Shown in pieces: positions 6,662 to 13,558 of a stretch of 14,137 bases of DNA. Each line of letters opens with the position of its first letter. Within the stretch, counting starts at the first letter, position 1. The notes beneath the pieces are model-generated. The model ran no database searches, was not told the origin of the DNA, and saw nothing but the letters and a program-made list of their open reading frames with translations. The position numbers were made by a program, and so were the translations under genes. The DNA comes from CAZBZG01 sp964496245 (lineage in GTDB: Bacteria; Planctomycetota; SZUA-567): NCBI GenBank assembly GCA_964496245.1, contig CAZBZG010000108.1, positions 1-14,137 on the forward strand. Reading direction: 5' to 3'.

Positions 6662-7799
6662 CCCCGGGCCGCGCCAGGCCGTCGGGGCTGGTGTCCGTAT
6701 CGATCGCGAAGTACGGGCAGAACTCGCTGCAGACCATGCAGTACTCGCCGTCCGCCCAGGCCAGGCACGCGTCCTGGATGACCCGGGCCACCCCGATCTG
6801 CTGCAGGCCCTTCTCGTCTTCCGTGAGCGATTGGATGGCGCCCGTGGGACACGCCTCGCCGCAGCGCGTGCAGAACTGCTCGCAGTAGCTCGCGTCCGTG
6901 TCGAGCACGGGCGCGAACGCTTCCAGAAGCGGCCGGCCGCCCGCCACAGCCGGCTGGATCACGCGCGTGGGACACGCGTTCACGCACGCGTAGCACCGGC
7001 TGCAGAGCGCGGCAAACCGGTCGGGATTGCCCGCACCGGGCGGGAGCACGGGCGGGGCGGCCTTGGGGCCCAGCGGCCCGAGCGCCCGGGCGAGCCCGGC
7101 CAGGGGCAGGCCCACGACCAGACCGGCCAGGACTTCACGCCGGCCCGTGACCGGCGTCTCGCTCTGGGCTCGCCGGGTCAGACGCTTGCGCAGGCGGTGG
7201 ACGAAATCGAAGCCGTACCCGAGCGGGCAGATGTGCGTGCACCAGAGTCTGGGCTGCAGGAAGCTGAGCGCGAAGAAGACCGGTACCCACGCGAGCAGGA
7301 AGACGCCCGCGCCCAGCCCGACTCCGCGGACGAGCGGGCCCAGCCGATGGAAGGTGACGAGCGGGTCGAGGATGAGCGCCAGGGGCGCGCCCACCGCGGC
7401 CATGCCCACGACCGCCCAGAAGAGGATGCCGTTCACGCGCCGGCGCAGGATCGGTGTCTTGCGACTCCACCGGCTGGGAAGCGCGTAGAGCGTGCCCAGG
7501 GGACAGACCCAGTTGCAGAAGATCCGGGCCTTCCACAGGGCCACGACGAGAAACGGAAGCGGCAAGAGCAGCGCCGCCAGCCGCAGAGACAAACCCCGCT
7601 CGGCCACGACCGACCCCAGGGCCGAGAGCCCGCTGAGACCGGGCAGCACCCCAGCCGCCCACGCGGGCAGCCCTTTGCGCACGGAGAGGAGATCTCGCAG
7701 CCACGGCGAGAGCGGGCCGGTCCACCAGAAACCGACCGCAAGCGCAAGGAACACCGTGCGCACAGCAGCGTTGAGGATGGTTCGCCAGCGGGACCGCAC
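6540..7799 (-). CDS. Membrane polyferredoxin, NapH-NapG-like fusion (4Fe-4S protein)
   Basis: 419-aa integral membrane iron-sulfur protein that should pass electrons between the quinone pool or cytoplasmic donors and an exported acceptor. The N-terminal half has hydrophobic segments at about 10-28, 73-90, 124-145 and 158-180, with two C-x3-C-P-L-G motifs (C95/C99 and C187/C191) as in NapH/YccM/MauN proteins. A GRREVLAGLVVGLPLAGLAR stretch at 219-238 looks like an internal Tat-type anchor. Ferredoxin-like cysteine groups follow at 266-276, 306-317, 345-361 and 385-395. The GTG at 7799 follows the DUF362 stop by 3 bases, so the two are coupled. There is no better start; the next Met is deep in the barrel of helices. 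The last 120 bases are duplicated at 3660-3787. Electron partners are inferred from context only. Confidence 0.88.
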   Translation of the reverse strand: MRSRWRTILNAAVRTVFLALAVGFWWTGPLSPWLRDLLSVRKGLPAWAAGVLPGLSGLSALGSVVAERGLSLRLAALLLPLPFLVVALWKARIFCNWVCPLGTLYALPSRWSRKTPILRRRVNGILFWAVVGMAAVGAPLALILDPLVTFHRLGPLVRGVGLGAGVFLLAWVPVFFALSFLQPRLWCTHICPLGYGFDFVHRLRKRLTRRAQSETPVTGRREVLAGLVVGLPLAGLARALGPLGPKAAPPVLPPGAGNPDRFAALCSRCYACVNACPTRVIQPAVAGGRPLLEAFAPVLDTDASYCEQFCTRCGEACPTGAIQSLTEDEKGLQQIGVARVIQDACLAWADGEYCMVCSEFCPYFAIDTDTSPDGLARPGVNPDRCRGCGSCHSECPAVRQGKAIVVDGIDRQARVADPS

Positions 7800-7802
7800 G
7801 CC

Positions 7803-8741
7803 TCAGGCTTTCAGGTTCGTGCGATGCACGGCCATGCGCTCGAGCTCGGTCTCACCGATCTTCATTTCCCGCGCGAGGCGGAGGTACTTGACCCGCTCCA
7901 GCGGCTTCTCGTGGAAGAGCGTGGCTGCGAACGCATCGGCCGCCACCTGGTCCTTGGAGAGGATCAGCAGGTTCGGCGTCTTGAGGGTCTTGGCCGGCCC
8001 CTGGGGCCCGCGGTCCATCATGGTGCGCGTGGCATCCACGAGGGTCCAGGTGGGCTTCATGAAGGTGCTGAAGTCGGCGATGCACTGGTGGAGATCGTTG
8101 CGGTGCCAGAAGCCGCGGTCCTGGACCGCGCCCATCCAGTTCTTCATGGCCATGGTCAGCGTGGCGCCGCCGTGGTGCTTGGCCACCGGCATGTTGACCA
8201 CCGCGTCCGCCTCGAGAAAGGGCGTGGCCACCTTGGCCTGCTTGAGATTGCGCGCTTTGCCCAGGTCCACGTTCTGCCAGGTGCGTGCGCTCTTCAGGTC
8301 GATCATGGGAAAGTCGTGCTTCTCCACAGCCGCCTGGATGCCGCTGCGCGTGAAGGTCTGGGCGGCGCGGTGGCAGGGGTGTTCGGGCACCACCACCTTG
8401 GGCACGCCCGCCTCCTTGACCCCGGCCAGAAACGCGTCCACCAGCGCGGGGTGGGTGTTGGCGCCCTCCTCGGGCTTGCGCGCCCAGGCCGCGTTCACCT
8501 TGAGCGCGAGCGTATGCACGTTCTTGCCGAACCCGCCCTGCTGCTGGATCACCTCGAGGCAGGCGGCCATGAGCTTCCGCTTGTCCGTGCCGTGAAAGAC
8601 CCAGACGTCGGTCCGGGCTTCGCCGCCGGCCGCAGCCTCGGCCGCCCAGAGAAGCGGACCGGAGCAGGCGAGCGCCGTTCCGCCCGCCACCCAGGCGCGC
8701 AAAAAGTCGCGCCGCGATACCCCTTCGGGCTCATGGTGCAT
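7803..8741 (-). CDS. Tat-exported DUF362 family protein
   Basis: 312-aa DUF362-family protein; the family's biochemical role is not established. The N-terminus has a twin-arginine signal, VSRRDFLRAWVAGGTALACSG (residues 8-28), predicting folded export to the periplasm. Family-like segments include LALKVNAAW (78-86), THPALVDAFLAGVKEAGVPKV, ADAVVNMPVAKHHGGATLTMAMKNWMG (178-204) and the LLILSKDQVAADAFAATLF end. Unlike some DUF362 proteins it carries no ferredoxin domain of its own; iron-sulfur clusters would come from the polyferredoxin encoded 3 bases downstream. The ATG at 8741 is chosen over one 12 codons upstream because GGAGA sits 5 bases before it and it places the twin-arginine motif at the usual distance. 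Cys26 is in a poor lipobox context, so lipidation is doubtful. Confidence 0.87.
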   Translation of the reverse strand: MHHEPEGVSRRDFLRAWVAGGTALACSGPLLWAAEAAAGGEARTDVWVFHGTDKRKLMAACLEVIQQQGGFGKNVHTLALKVNAAWARKPEEGANTHPALVDAFLAGVKEAGVPKVVVPEHPCHRAAQTFTRSGIQAAVEKHDFPMIDLKSARTWQNVDLGKARNLKQAKVATPFLEADAVVNMPVAKHHGGATLTMAMKNWMGAVQDRGFWHRNDLHQCIADFSTFMKPTWTLVDATRTMMDRGPQGPAKTLKTPNLLILSKDQVAADAFAATLFHEKPLERVKYLRLAREMKIGETELERMAVHRTNLKA

Positions 8742-8789
8742 GGTTGTCTCCGTTGGCTCGCAGATGTCCTCACCCACCCGTATTCTATC

Positions 8790-10019
8790 CTACGCAAGGC
8801 TCCATGTCGCGCCCTTTTTCATGGAAATCGCTCCCGCCTTGCAGATGTCCACGCACGTGCTGCAGCCCGTGCAGTCGTCAGCGCAGATTACGGCGCGCCC
8901 GTCCTTCATGGTGATGGCATAGCAGTGGCCGATCCTCTCGCACAAGCCGCACCCCGTGCAGGTCTCGGGATCGACCTCGGCGTGGCCCTCGTACAGGGTG
9001 AGTTCGGTGGCGGGCGTGAGGTGCGGCACCACCGCATCCCGGACGTCGCGATAGCTCTCGTGGCCGTGTTCGGCCATCCACGTCTTGAGGCCCTTGACGA
9101 GGCGCGGCAGGATCCCGAACCCCTTGGTCATGGTGGCCGTGCAGATCTGGACGAAGTCCGCGCCGCACTGCATGAGCTGGACCGCGTCCTTCCACGTCTC
9201 GATCCCGCCCGAGCCCATGATCATGTGGTCGGGCCCGCAGGCCTTGCGCATCTCGTACACGTCCCGCAGCGCGAGCGGCTTGAGCCAGGGACCGGAGAAA
9301 CACGCGAGCGTGGGCTCGTCCTGCAGGCGGCAGATGCCCCGGTCCGGGTGATCGATGTCGTAATCGGGAATGGCCAGGCGATTGCCCGTGGAGCCCACGC
9401 TGGGGATGCCTTCGTCGAAGCAGGCCTTGGCCACCTGCCCGATCTTACCGCCCTCGGGGGTCAGCTTGACGAATACGGGGATGGAGACGGCCGCAGCCAC
9501 GGCCTTGGCCGTCCGGCTCACGACCTCGGCGTCGGACCCCACCGAAGCGCCCGAGACGGTCACGGTCTTGCCGCCCGAGGACTGGACGTTGAAGGACATG
9601 TTCGGGCAGCACATGTTGAGCTCGATCACGTGCGCGCCCGCGGCCTCGAACTTCCTGGCCATGTCGATCCACCCGTCCTCGCCGCGGTCACCCGCATAGG
9701 CCATGTTGGCGTAGAGAATGAGATCAGTCGTGGCCTTGCGCCCTTCTTCGATCAGGCGGAGGCTCTGTTCGTAGCGCAGGCGGGTCTCAGCCGTGAAGGC
9801 GTGGTATTTCTCTTTGTTCAGCCACCGGTAGCGCGGCGGAATGCTGATGTAGGTCGGGTCGATCGCGAGCTTGACGCTCGCCCCGCCCCACCCGCACCGT
9901 TCGATCTCCTGGATCATGCCCACGGTCTTGACCGTAGGGCCCGAACCGACCACGAAATTGTTCCGGAAGGTCAGGCCCGCCACTTCGAGGGGCATCAAGG
10001 TGTCGTCTGCAGGCGCCAT
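8790..10019 (-). CDS. PreA-like flavin/iron-sulfur oxidoreductase (dihydroorotate/dihydropyrimidine dehydrogenase family)
   Basis: 409-aa cytoplasmic protein: an FMN-binding dihydroorotate-dehydrogenase-type barrel (about 8-320) followed by two 4Fe-4S clusters, the layout of PreA and of the C-terminal half of dihydropyrimidine dehydrogenase. Visible elements are LEVAGLTFRNNFVVGSGPT at the N-terminus, HVIELNMCCPNMS (130-142), VFVKLTPEGG, FSGPWLKPLALRDV (241-254) and the phosphate-binding IMGSGGIETWKDAVQLMQCGAD (267-288). The cysteine motifs are C354-x2-C-x2-C-x5-C366, with a wider last gap than usual, and C383-x2-C-x2-C-x3-C393. AAAGGA lies about 7 bases before the ATG. There is no PreT-like NAD(P)H/FAD partner nearby. 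The gene is 90 bases after the dehydrogenase and 48 before DUF362. Pyrimidine reduction is possible but the neighbours point elsewhere; the true substrate is unknown. Confidence 0.85.
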   Translation of the reverse strand: MAPADDTLMPLEVAGLTFRNNFVVGSGPTVKTVGMIQEIERCGWGGASVKLAIDPTYISIPPRYRWLNKEKYHAFTAETRLRYEQSLRLIEEGRKATTDLILYANMAYAGDRGEDGWIDMARKFEAAGAHVIELNMCCPNMSFNVQSSGGKTVTVSGASVGSDAEVVSRTAKAVAAAVSIPVFVKLTPEGGKIGQVAKACFDEGIPSVGSTGNRLAIPDYDIDHPDRGICRLQDEPTLACFSGPWLKPLALRDVYEMRKACGPDHMIMGSGGIETWKDAVQLMQCGADFVQICTATMTKGFGILPRLVKGLKTWMAEHGHESYRDVRDAVVPHLTPATELTLYEGHAEVDPETCTGCGLCERIGHCYAITMKDGRAVICADDCTGCSTCVDICKAGAISMKKGATWSLA

Positions 10020-10109
10020 GCATCGTCCTTTCCGTATGCGTACCGTTCCGATCCGGTCCTGCGCGTCACGGCTGCGTCTGCTGCCCGGACGTCGCGGTCG
10101 CGCGGACGG

Positions 10110-11171
10110 TCACCACCGGCCCTGAACCGCCTTGCCCTCGCGCGCGGAGGCATACATGGCCTCCACGATGCCCACGCACGCGTGGCCGGCTGCACCGCTC
10201 ACGCCGTACATGGGACCTTCATCTTTGCGCACGCAGTCCACGGCATAGGCGAGCTCGTCCACATAGCCCAGGTTGTAGAACTCGTCCACCGCCGGCCTGG
10301 TCCAGCCGAGCGTGTTGTCCGCCTTCTCCATGCTGTAGCTGTAGCCCGGCCGGCTGTAGACGTCCAGGCACGAGCCAAAGGTGAGGTCCGCCTTGATCAC
10401 GCCTTCGCTCCCGTAGATCTCGACCTTGTCGTCCATGCCCCCGACCGTGATGTAGTTCCCTTCGACCAGGGCGCGCTGGCCGCGCTCGAACCGCAGGGTG
10501 CCCACGGCCCAGTCCTCGCCCGTGTTGTCCTTGTGCACGAAGTTGTCCGCCCCGCCGCCGTTGCATGCGGCCGTGACTTCGACCACGGGGTTCTTGCCCT
10601 CGTCGCTCAACAGGTGCAGGATCCAGCCGATGGGGTGGATGGCCAGGTGCATCAGGCACCCGCCCCCGCAGGTCTTGGCGTCCTTGGCGAACGGGCTGTG
10701 CGTGCCGTTGTGCGTCTCCTTGGCCTTGACGTACAGGAGTTGGCCGAGCGCGCCGTCCTCGACCACGCTGATGGCCCGCCGGAGGGCGGGTGCGAAACAC
10801 CAGTCCTCGGCATAGAGAAGCGTGACGTTCGCCTTGTCGCAGGCCTCGATCATCTCGGCCGTCTCTTTGGTGCTGATCCCGAGCGGCTTCTCGCAGACCA
10901 CGTGCTTGCCCTGCGCGGCAGCCGCCAGGACTACGCGGTGGTGGAGGAAGTTGGGCACGCAGACCGAGATGAGATCGATGTCCTCGCGCGCGAGCATCTC
11001 GTTGTAGTCTTCGTAGGTGTCGGGGATCCCCCATTTCTTCGAGATCTCCTCCAGATTGTCGATCGCTGCCACAGCCACGACCTCGGCCTTGTCATTGCGG
11101 CTGTAGGCGTCGCAGTGGAAGTCGGCGGCGAACTTGGATCCCACGATGCCGATGCGTACAGGGTCTGCCAT
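10110..11171 (-). CDS. Gfo/Idh/MocA family NAD(P)-dependent dehydrogenase
   Basis: 353-aa cytoplasmic oxidoreductase of the glucose-fructose oxidoreductase/inositol dehydrogenase family, acting on a sugar, sugar acid or cyclitol. The N-terminal Rossmann fold shows VRIGIVGSKFAADFH (5-19) in place of a strict GxGxxG, SVCVPNFLHH (69-78) and the diagnostic CEKPLG (93-98), whose Lys95 is catalytic in the family. The C-terminal domain has GGGCLMHLAIHPIGW (169-183), with His175 and His179 in the usual active-site position. A longer frame upstream is non-coding repeat sequence; the ATG at 11171 has AGAGGA about 7 bases before it and fits the family N-terminus. First gene of the four-gene minus-strand set. 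Substrate not predictable. Confidence 0.94.
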   Translation of the reverse strand: MADPVRIGIVGSKFAADFHCDAYSRNDKAEVVAVAAIDNLEEISKKWGIPDTYEDYNEMLAREDIDLISVCVPNFLHHRVVLAAAAQGKHVVCEKPLGISTKETAEMIEACDKANVTLLYAEDWCFAPALRRAISVVEDGALGQLLYVKAKETHNGTHSPFAKDAKTCGGGCLMHLAIHPIGWILHLLSDEGKNPVVEVTAACNGGGADNFVHKDNTGEDWAVGTLRFERGQRALVEGNYITVGGMDDKVEIYGSEGVIKADLTFGSCLDVYSRPGYSYSMEKADNTLGWTRPAVDEFYNLGYVDELAYAVDCVRKDEGPMYGVSGAAGHACVGIVEAMYASAREGKAVQGRW

Positions 11172-11239
11172 GATTTGTCCTCTTGGCTGGGTGTGTGCCG
11201 TGCGAACCGCATCCCGCCGTCTTGCGCGGGTTTTTCGCG

Positions 11240-11268
11240 ATCCTAGTCCGCTCTTTGCTGGCTTGCAA
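11240..11268 (-). promoter_or_regulatory. Candidate promoter of the four-gene redox set
   Basis: On the minus strand TTGCAA (11268-11263), 17 bases, then TAGGAT (11245-11240), about 70 bases upstream of the Gfo/Idh/MocA start. Both boxes match consensus at four of six positions, so this is tentative. Confidence 0.3.
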
Positions 11269-11319
11269 GGGGTTTTCGGTGAAGGGGCTCCGCGCGCCGC
11301 GCATCGGCGGAGGACGGAG

Positions 11320-11370
11320 GGTCCGGCTTCCCTGGCCGGCGTAGCCGAAGGCATAGACGGCTGCCGGACC
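11320..11370. repeat. Bulged stem-loop in the intergenic region
   Basis: GGTCCGGC (11320-11327) pairs with GCCGGACC (11363-11370). Directly inside, AGCCG (11343-11347) pairs with CGGCT (11358-11362) around a 10-base loop, leaving a 15-base bulge on one side. Confidence 0.45.
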
Positions 11371-11481
11371 GCGCGGACCGTGAGGCGCTTCGGACGCGGA
11401 GTGATTGTGTCATCAAAATAGCCCCGACCGCATCCCCCGAATCCCTTGCGGAGGGCTGAGCGGAGGGGCGTGCGGAGAGGG

Positions 11482-11504
11482 CGGATCGGCAGGAGGCCGA
11501 TCCG
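11482..11504. repeat. Perfect 9-bp stem-loop
   Basis: CGGATCGGC (11482-11490) and GCCGATCCG (11496-11504) around the loop AGGAG. It lies 9 bases from the next palindrome. Confidence 0.6.
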
Positions 11505-11512
11505 AGGCGGAT

Positions 11513-11528
11513 GCGCCATGGATGGCGC
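11513..11528. repeat. Palindrome GCGCCAT-GG-ATGGCGC, third copy of the core
   Basis: Seven-base arms around GG. It shares the GCCATnnATGGC core with the copies at 4262-4284 and 6360-6382, but its flanks differ. Confidence 0.55.
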
Positions 11529-11621
11529 TTTCCGCCGACCCCGGAGCGCGCCCCGGAGCGAAGGAACCCCGCCGGAGCCAAAGGCGGAGGCGGGGCCCGA
11601 GCACAGGGTGCCATCTCTTTG

Positions 11622-11651
11622 GTCCTTTCTCTGGGCAAGCAGAGAAAGGAC
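11622..11651. repeat. Perfect 12-bp stem-loop
   Basis: GTCCTTTCTCTG (11622-11633) and CAGAGAAAGGAC (11640-11651) around GGCAAG. No T-run follows on either strand beyond the stem itself. It is the most stable-looking hairpin in the window and is the end of the structured run that begins near 11320. Confidence 0.65.
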
Positions 11652-11750
11652 AACCCCCGATCCCGCCTCCGCAAGCCTACCCCCAAACAAATACACCGGA
11701 AGCCGGAAGCGCAGCGTGCCCCGACACCAGAGCAATGCTTCTGAAACCGC

Positions 11751-11777
11751 TTGACGAACACGCCAACCCCGCATACG
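11751..11777 (+). promoter_or_regulatory. Candidate promoter of the acetyltransferase gene
   Basis: TTGACG (11751-11756) followed by GCATACG (11771-11777), about 47 bases upstream of the ATG. The asnB promoter has the same GCTTGAC ... GCATAC pattern. The -10 box is poor by E. coli standards. Confidence 0.3.
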
Positions 11778-11823
11778 GTGAGCCCCTCGAAGCCACAACC
11801 CGCAGACGCGAACGGAGCCGCTC

Positions 11824-13119
11824 ATGCCGCTGATCCAGAAGTGCTCGCCCGAGGCCGTGGAGACCATCGAACTGGGGTCGGACCCGTACGTGGACCACCT
11901 CTACGGCTGTTTCCGCCTGGACAATCCCAGAACCGAGGGCTTCCGGGCCGAGCGCGACGTCGAGATCGTGATGCGCAGCGGCAAGGAGGTGCATGTCAAG
12001 GTCCCCGAATCCATGAAGGTCGGCATGCCGCAGGAAGGAAAGGTCGTCAACACGGATCTCTTCCGGCTCGAGCCCGTGGGCGAAGCGCGGGACACCATGA
12101 AGCTTCTCACCATGCGGGCCGGGTGGAACCAGACGGACGCGGACATCGACCGGATCATCGATTTCGATCCCAATGGGACGTTCTGCGCATACCTCGAGGG
12201 CGACGGGCATAGAATCCCGGTCGGCACGTGCACGGTGGCGCCGCTCGGGCGCACGAACACCTGGATCGGCATGATCCTGGTCCACCCCGAGGTCCGGCGC
12301 CAGGGCATCGCCAACTTCATGATGCAGCACTGCGTGCAGTACGCCATCCGGTCGGACAAAATCATCAACGGCCTGGACGCCACGCCCATGGGCAACACCG
12401 TCTACGGCGCGGTGGGGTATGTGGACTCCTTCCGCCTCTGGCGCTGCGTCTACCCGACCGCCCAGTTCCAGGACGTGCCCGTGGACACCAAGCAGGTGCG
12501 GCGCATGGAAGCCGGCGACCTCGACCGGGTCATCGCCTACGACGCGTCCCGGTTCCTGGAACGCGAGGCCATCCTTCAGGCGCTCTTCGCAGACGCCGAC
12601 GGCGAGGCGTATGTGGCGCTCGGCGAAGACGGCGACCTCGCGGGCTACGTTCTCGGCCGATCGGGCCGCATCCGTCCCTTCGTAGGCCCGTTCATCGCTG
12701 AAACGGAAGCCATGGCAGAGGCGCTGCTCACGACCATCACCCGGTCCTACGCAGCCAAGGGCGAGGAGACCCTCTTCATCGATACGCCCGAACTCCACTT
12801 CGCGGAGCGGGGCAAATACGTCAAGGGCGTCTTCGACCAGGAGCAGAAGCCGAGCAGCCACAAGCTCATCCCGGACCTCACGCCCGTGCGCGACTTCACG
12901 CGCATGTACCAGGTGGTGGACCTGGCCACCGCCGACCAGCTGGTCGAGGCCTTCATGAACAAGGAAAAACTCCCTGCCGGCCACGCCCGCGTGGACCGCT
13001 TCGCCGCCGCCATGCACCGCGCCGTGCAGAACCGCACCGAGACCCTCGCCTTCATGGAGTACGAAGCCCGCGAGCTCCAGCCCAAGGTCTGGGGCATCAC
13101 CGGGCCGGAGAAGGGGTAG
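11824..13119 (+). CDS. Long GNAT-family acyltransferase with extra N- and C-terminal regions
   Basis: 431-aa protein with a GNAT fold at about 90-215: TMKLLTMRAGWNQTDADIDR, GTCTVAPLGRTNTWIGMILV, and the acetyl-CoA loop VHPEVRRQGIANFMM (153-167), where R-R-Q-G-I-A matches Q/RxxGxG/A. The NTVYGAVGYVDSFRLWR segment (191-207) is the usual GF-like end. Residues about 225-330 (RRMEAGDLDRVIAYDASRFL, YVLGRSGRIRPFVGPFIAET) look like the second Acetyltransf_18-type domain found in many two-domain GNAT proteins. Unusual are about 85 N-terminal residues (VEIVMRSGKEVHVKVPESM) and about 100 C-terminal residues with no recognised family. The ATG at 11824 has GGAG 7 bases upstream. Gene stands alone. Substrate unknown. 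Confidence 0.82.
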   Translation: MPLIQKCSPEAVETIELGSDPYVDHLYGCFRLDNPRTEGFRAERDVEIVMRSGKEVHVKVPESMKVGMPQEGKVVNTDLFRLEPVGEARDTMKLLTMRAGWNQTDADIDRIIDFDPNGTFCAYLEGDGHRIPVGTCTVAPLGRTNTWIGMILVHPEVRRQGIANFMMQHCVQYAIRSDKIINGLDATPMGNTVYGAVGYVDSFRLWRCVYPTAQFQDVPVDTKQVRRMEAGDLDRVIAYDASRFLEREAILQALFADADGEAYVALGEDGDLAGYVLGRSGRIRPFVGPFIAETEAMAEALLTTITRSYAAKGEETLFIDTPELHFAERGKYVKGVFDQEQKPSSHKLIPDLTPVRDFTRMYQVVDLATADQLVEAFMNKEKLPAGHARVDRFAAAMHRAVQNRTETLAFMEYEARELQPKVWGITGPEKG

Positions 13120-13199
13120 GGCGCGGTCGGATCTGTGGCTTTTGCCCGAGTTCCTGGATGGCCATGCTACTTCTTCCCCACGCCGGTGCGAATCTGGAC

Positions 13200-13235
13200 T
13201 TGCGATTCAACCTTTAGGCGGTATCATGGTATAAG
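13200..13235 (+). promoter_or_regulatory. Candidate higBA promoter/operator
   Basis: TTGCGA (13200-13205), 16 bases, TATCAT (13222-13227). GGTAT occurs twice 8 bases apart (13220-13224 and 13228-13232) across the -10 box, a plausible site for autoregulation by the HigA-type repressor. The remainder of 13120-13256 shows nothing else. Confidence 0.4.
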
Positions 13236-13256
13236 GATCCCCATGGAGTCCCTTGC

Positions 13257-13547
13257 ATGATCCGAAGCTTCTCGGACAGAGATCTGGAGATCCTGATTGC
13301 GGAAGGGCCAGGGCCGAAGACGAAACGCATCCCGCCGGATCTGTACCGGGTGATCGTTCGAAAGATCGCATACATGAACCAGGCCAAGCGACTCGATGAC
13401 CTGCGTGTGCCCCCGGCCAACCGGCTTGAGCGCCTCAAGGGAGATTTGGAGGGCTTCTACAGCATCCGGGTCAACAACCAATTCCGGCTCGTCTTTCGCT
13501 GGGATAGCGGGGATGCGCTGGACGTGTCGCTCCGCGACTACCACTGA
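13257..13547 (+). CDS. higB: HigB-type toxin (RelE superfamily)
   Basis: 96-aa toxin of the 'plasmid maintenance killer' family, a ribosome-dependent mRNA interferase in characterised members. Typical segments are the N-terminal MIRSFSDRDLEIL, the RVIVRKIAYMNQAKRLDDLR helix with the following LRVPPANRLERLKGDLEGFY (about 48-67), and the core YSIRVNNQFRLVFRWDSGDA (67-86) with a DVSLRDYH end. The ATG at 13257 follows GGAG by 8 bases. The antitoxin starts 11 bases after its stop. The toxin-first order is characteristic of higBA. Confidence 0.93.
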   Translation: MIRSFSDRDLEILIAEGPGPKTKRIPPDLYRVIVRKIAYMNQAKRLDDLRVPPANRLERLKGDLEGFYSIRVNNQFRLVFRWDSGDALDVSLRDYH

Positions 13548-13558
13548 GGGAGGCCGTC

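Larger units (their letters stand above)
11172..11823. other. Divergent intergenic region, 652 bases, structured, no convincing gene
   Basis: Separates the redox gene set (-) from the acetyltransferase (+). It holds candidate promoters at each end (11240-11268 and near 11751), four listed stem-loops, a further CCCCGCC/GGCGGGG pair (11567-11573 and 11589-11595), and a 12-base tandem repeat CCCCGGAGCGCG (from 11539). Short open frames at about 11405-11833 follow the repeats, have biased composition and no ribosome site, and are not called. It is likely a cluster of dispersed repeats or a structured RNA. Confidence 0.6.

Noticed and set aside
6624..11246. 1540-codon open frame on the plus strand
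   Set aside because: It is antisense to all four redox genes. Such long empty frames arise from strong GC bias at third codon positions; the composition is not protein-like.
11446..11754. Small open frames in the structured region (such as 11446-11754 and 11511-11744)
   Set aside because: They follow inverted repeats, lack ribosome sites and have repeat-derived composition; similar frames over repeats are often wrongly annotated as proteins.
11172..11823. CRISPR array
   Set aside because: The stem-loops differ from each other and are not regularly spaced; there are no cas genes in the window.
11677..13017. 446-codon minus-strand frame opposite the acetyltransferase
   Set aside because: Shadow frame; the plus strand has the GNAT acetyl-CoA motif and a ribosome site.
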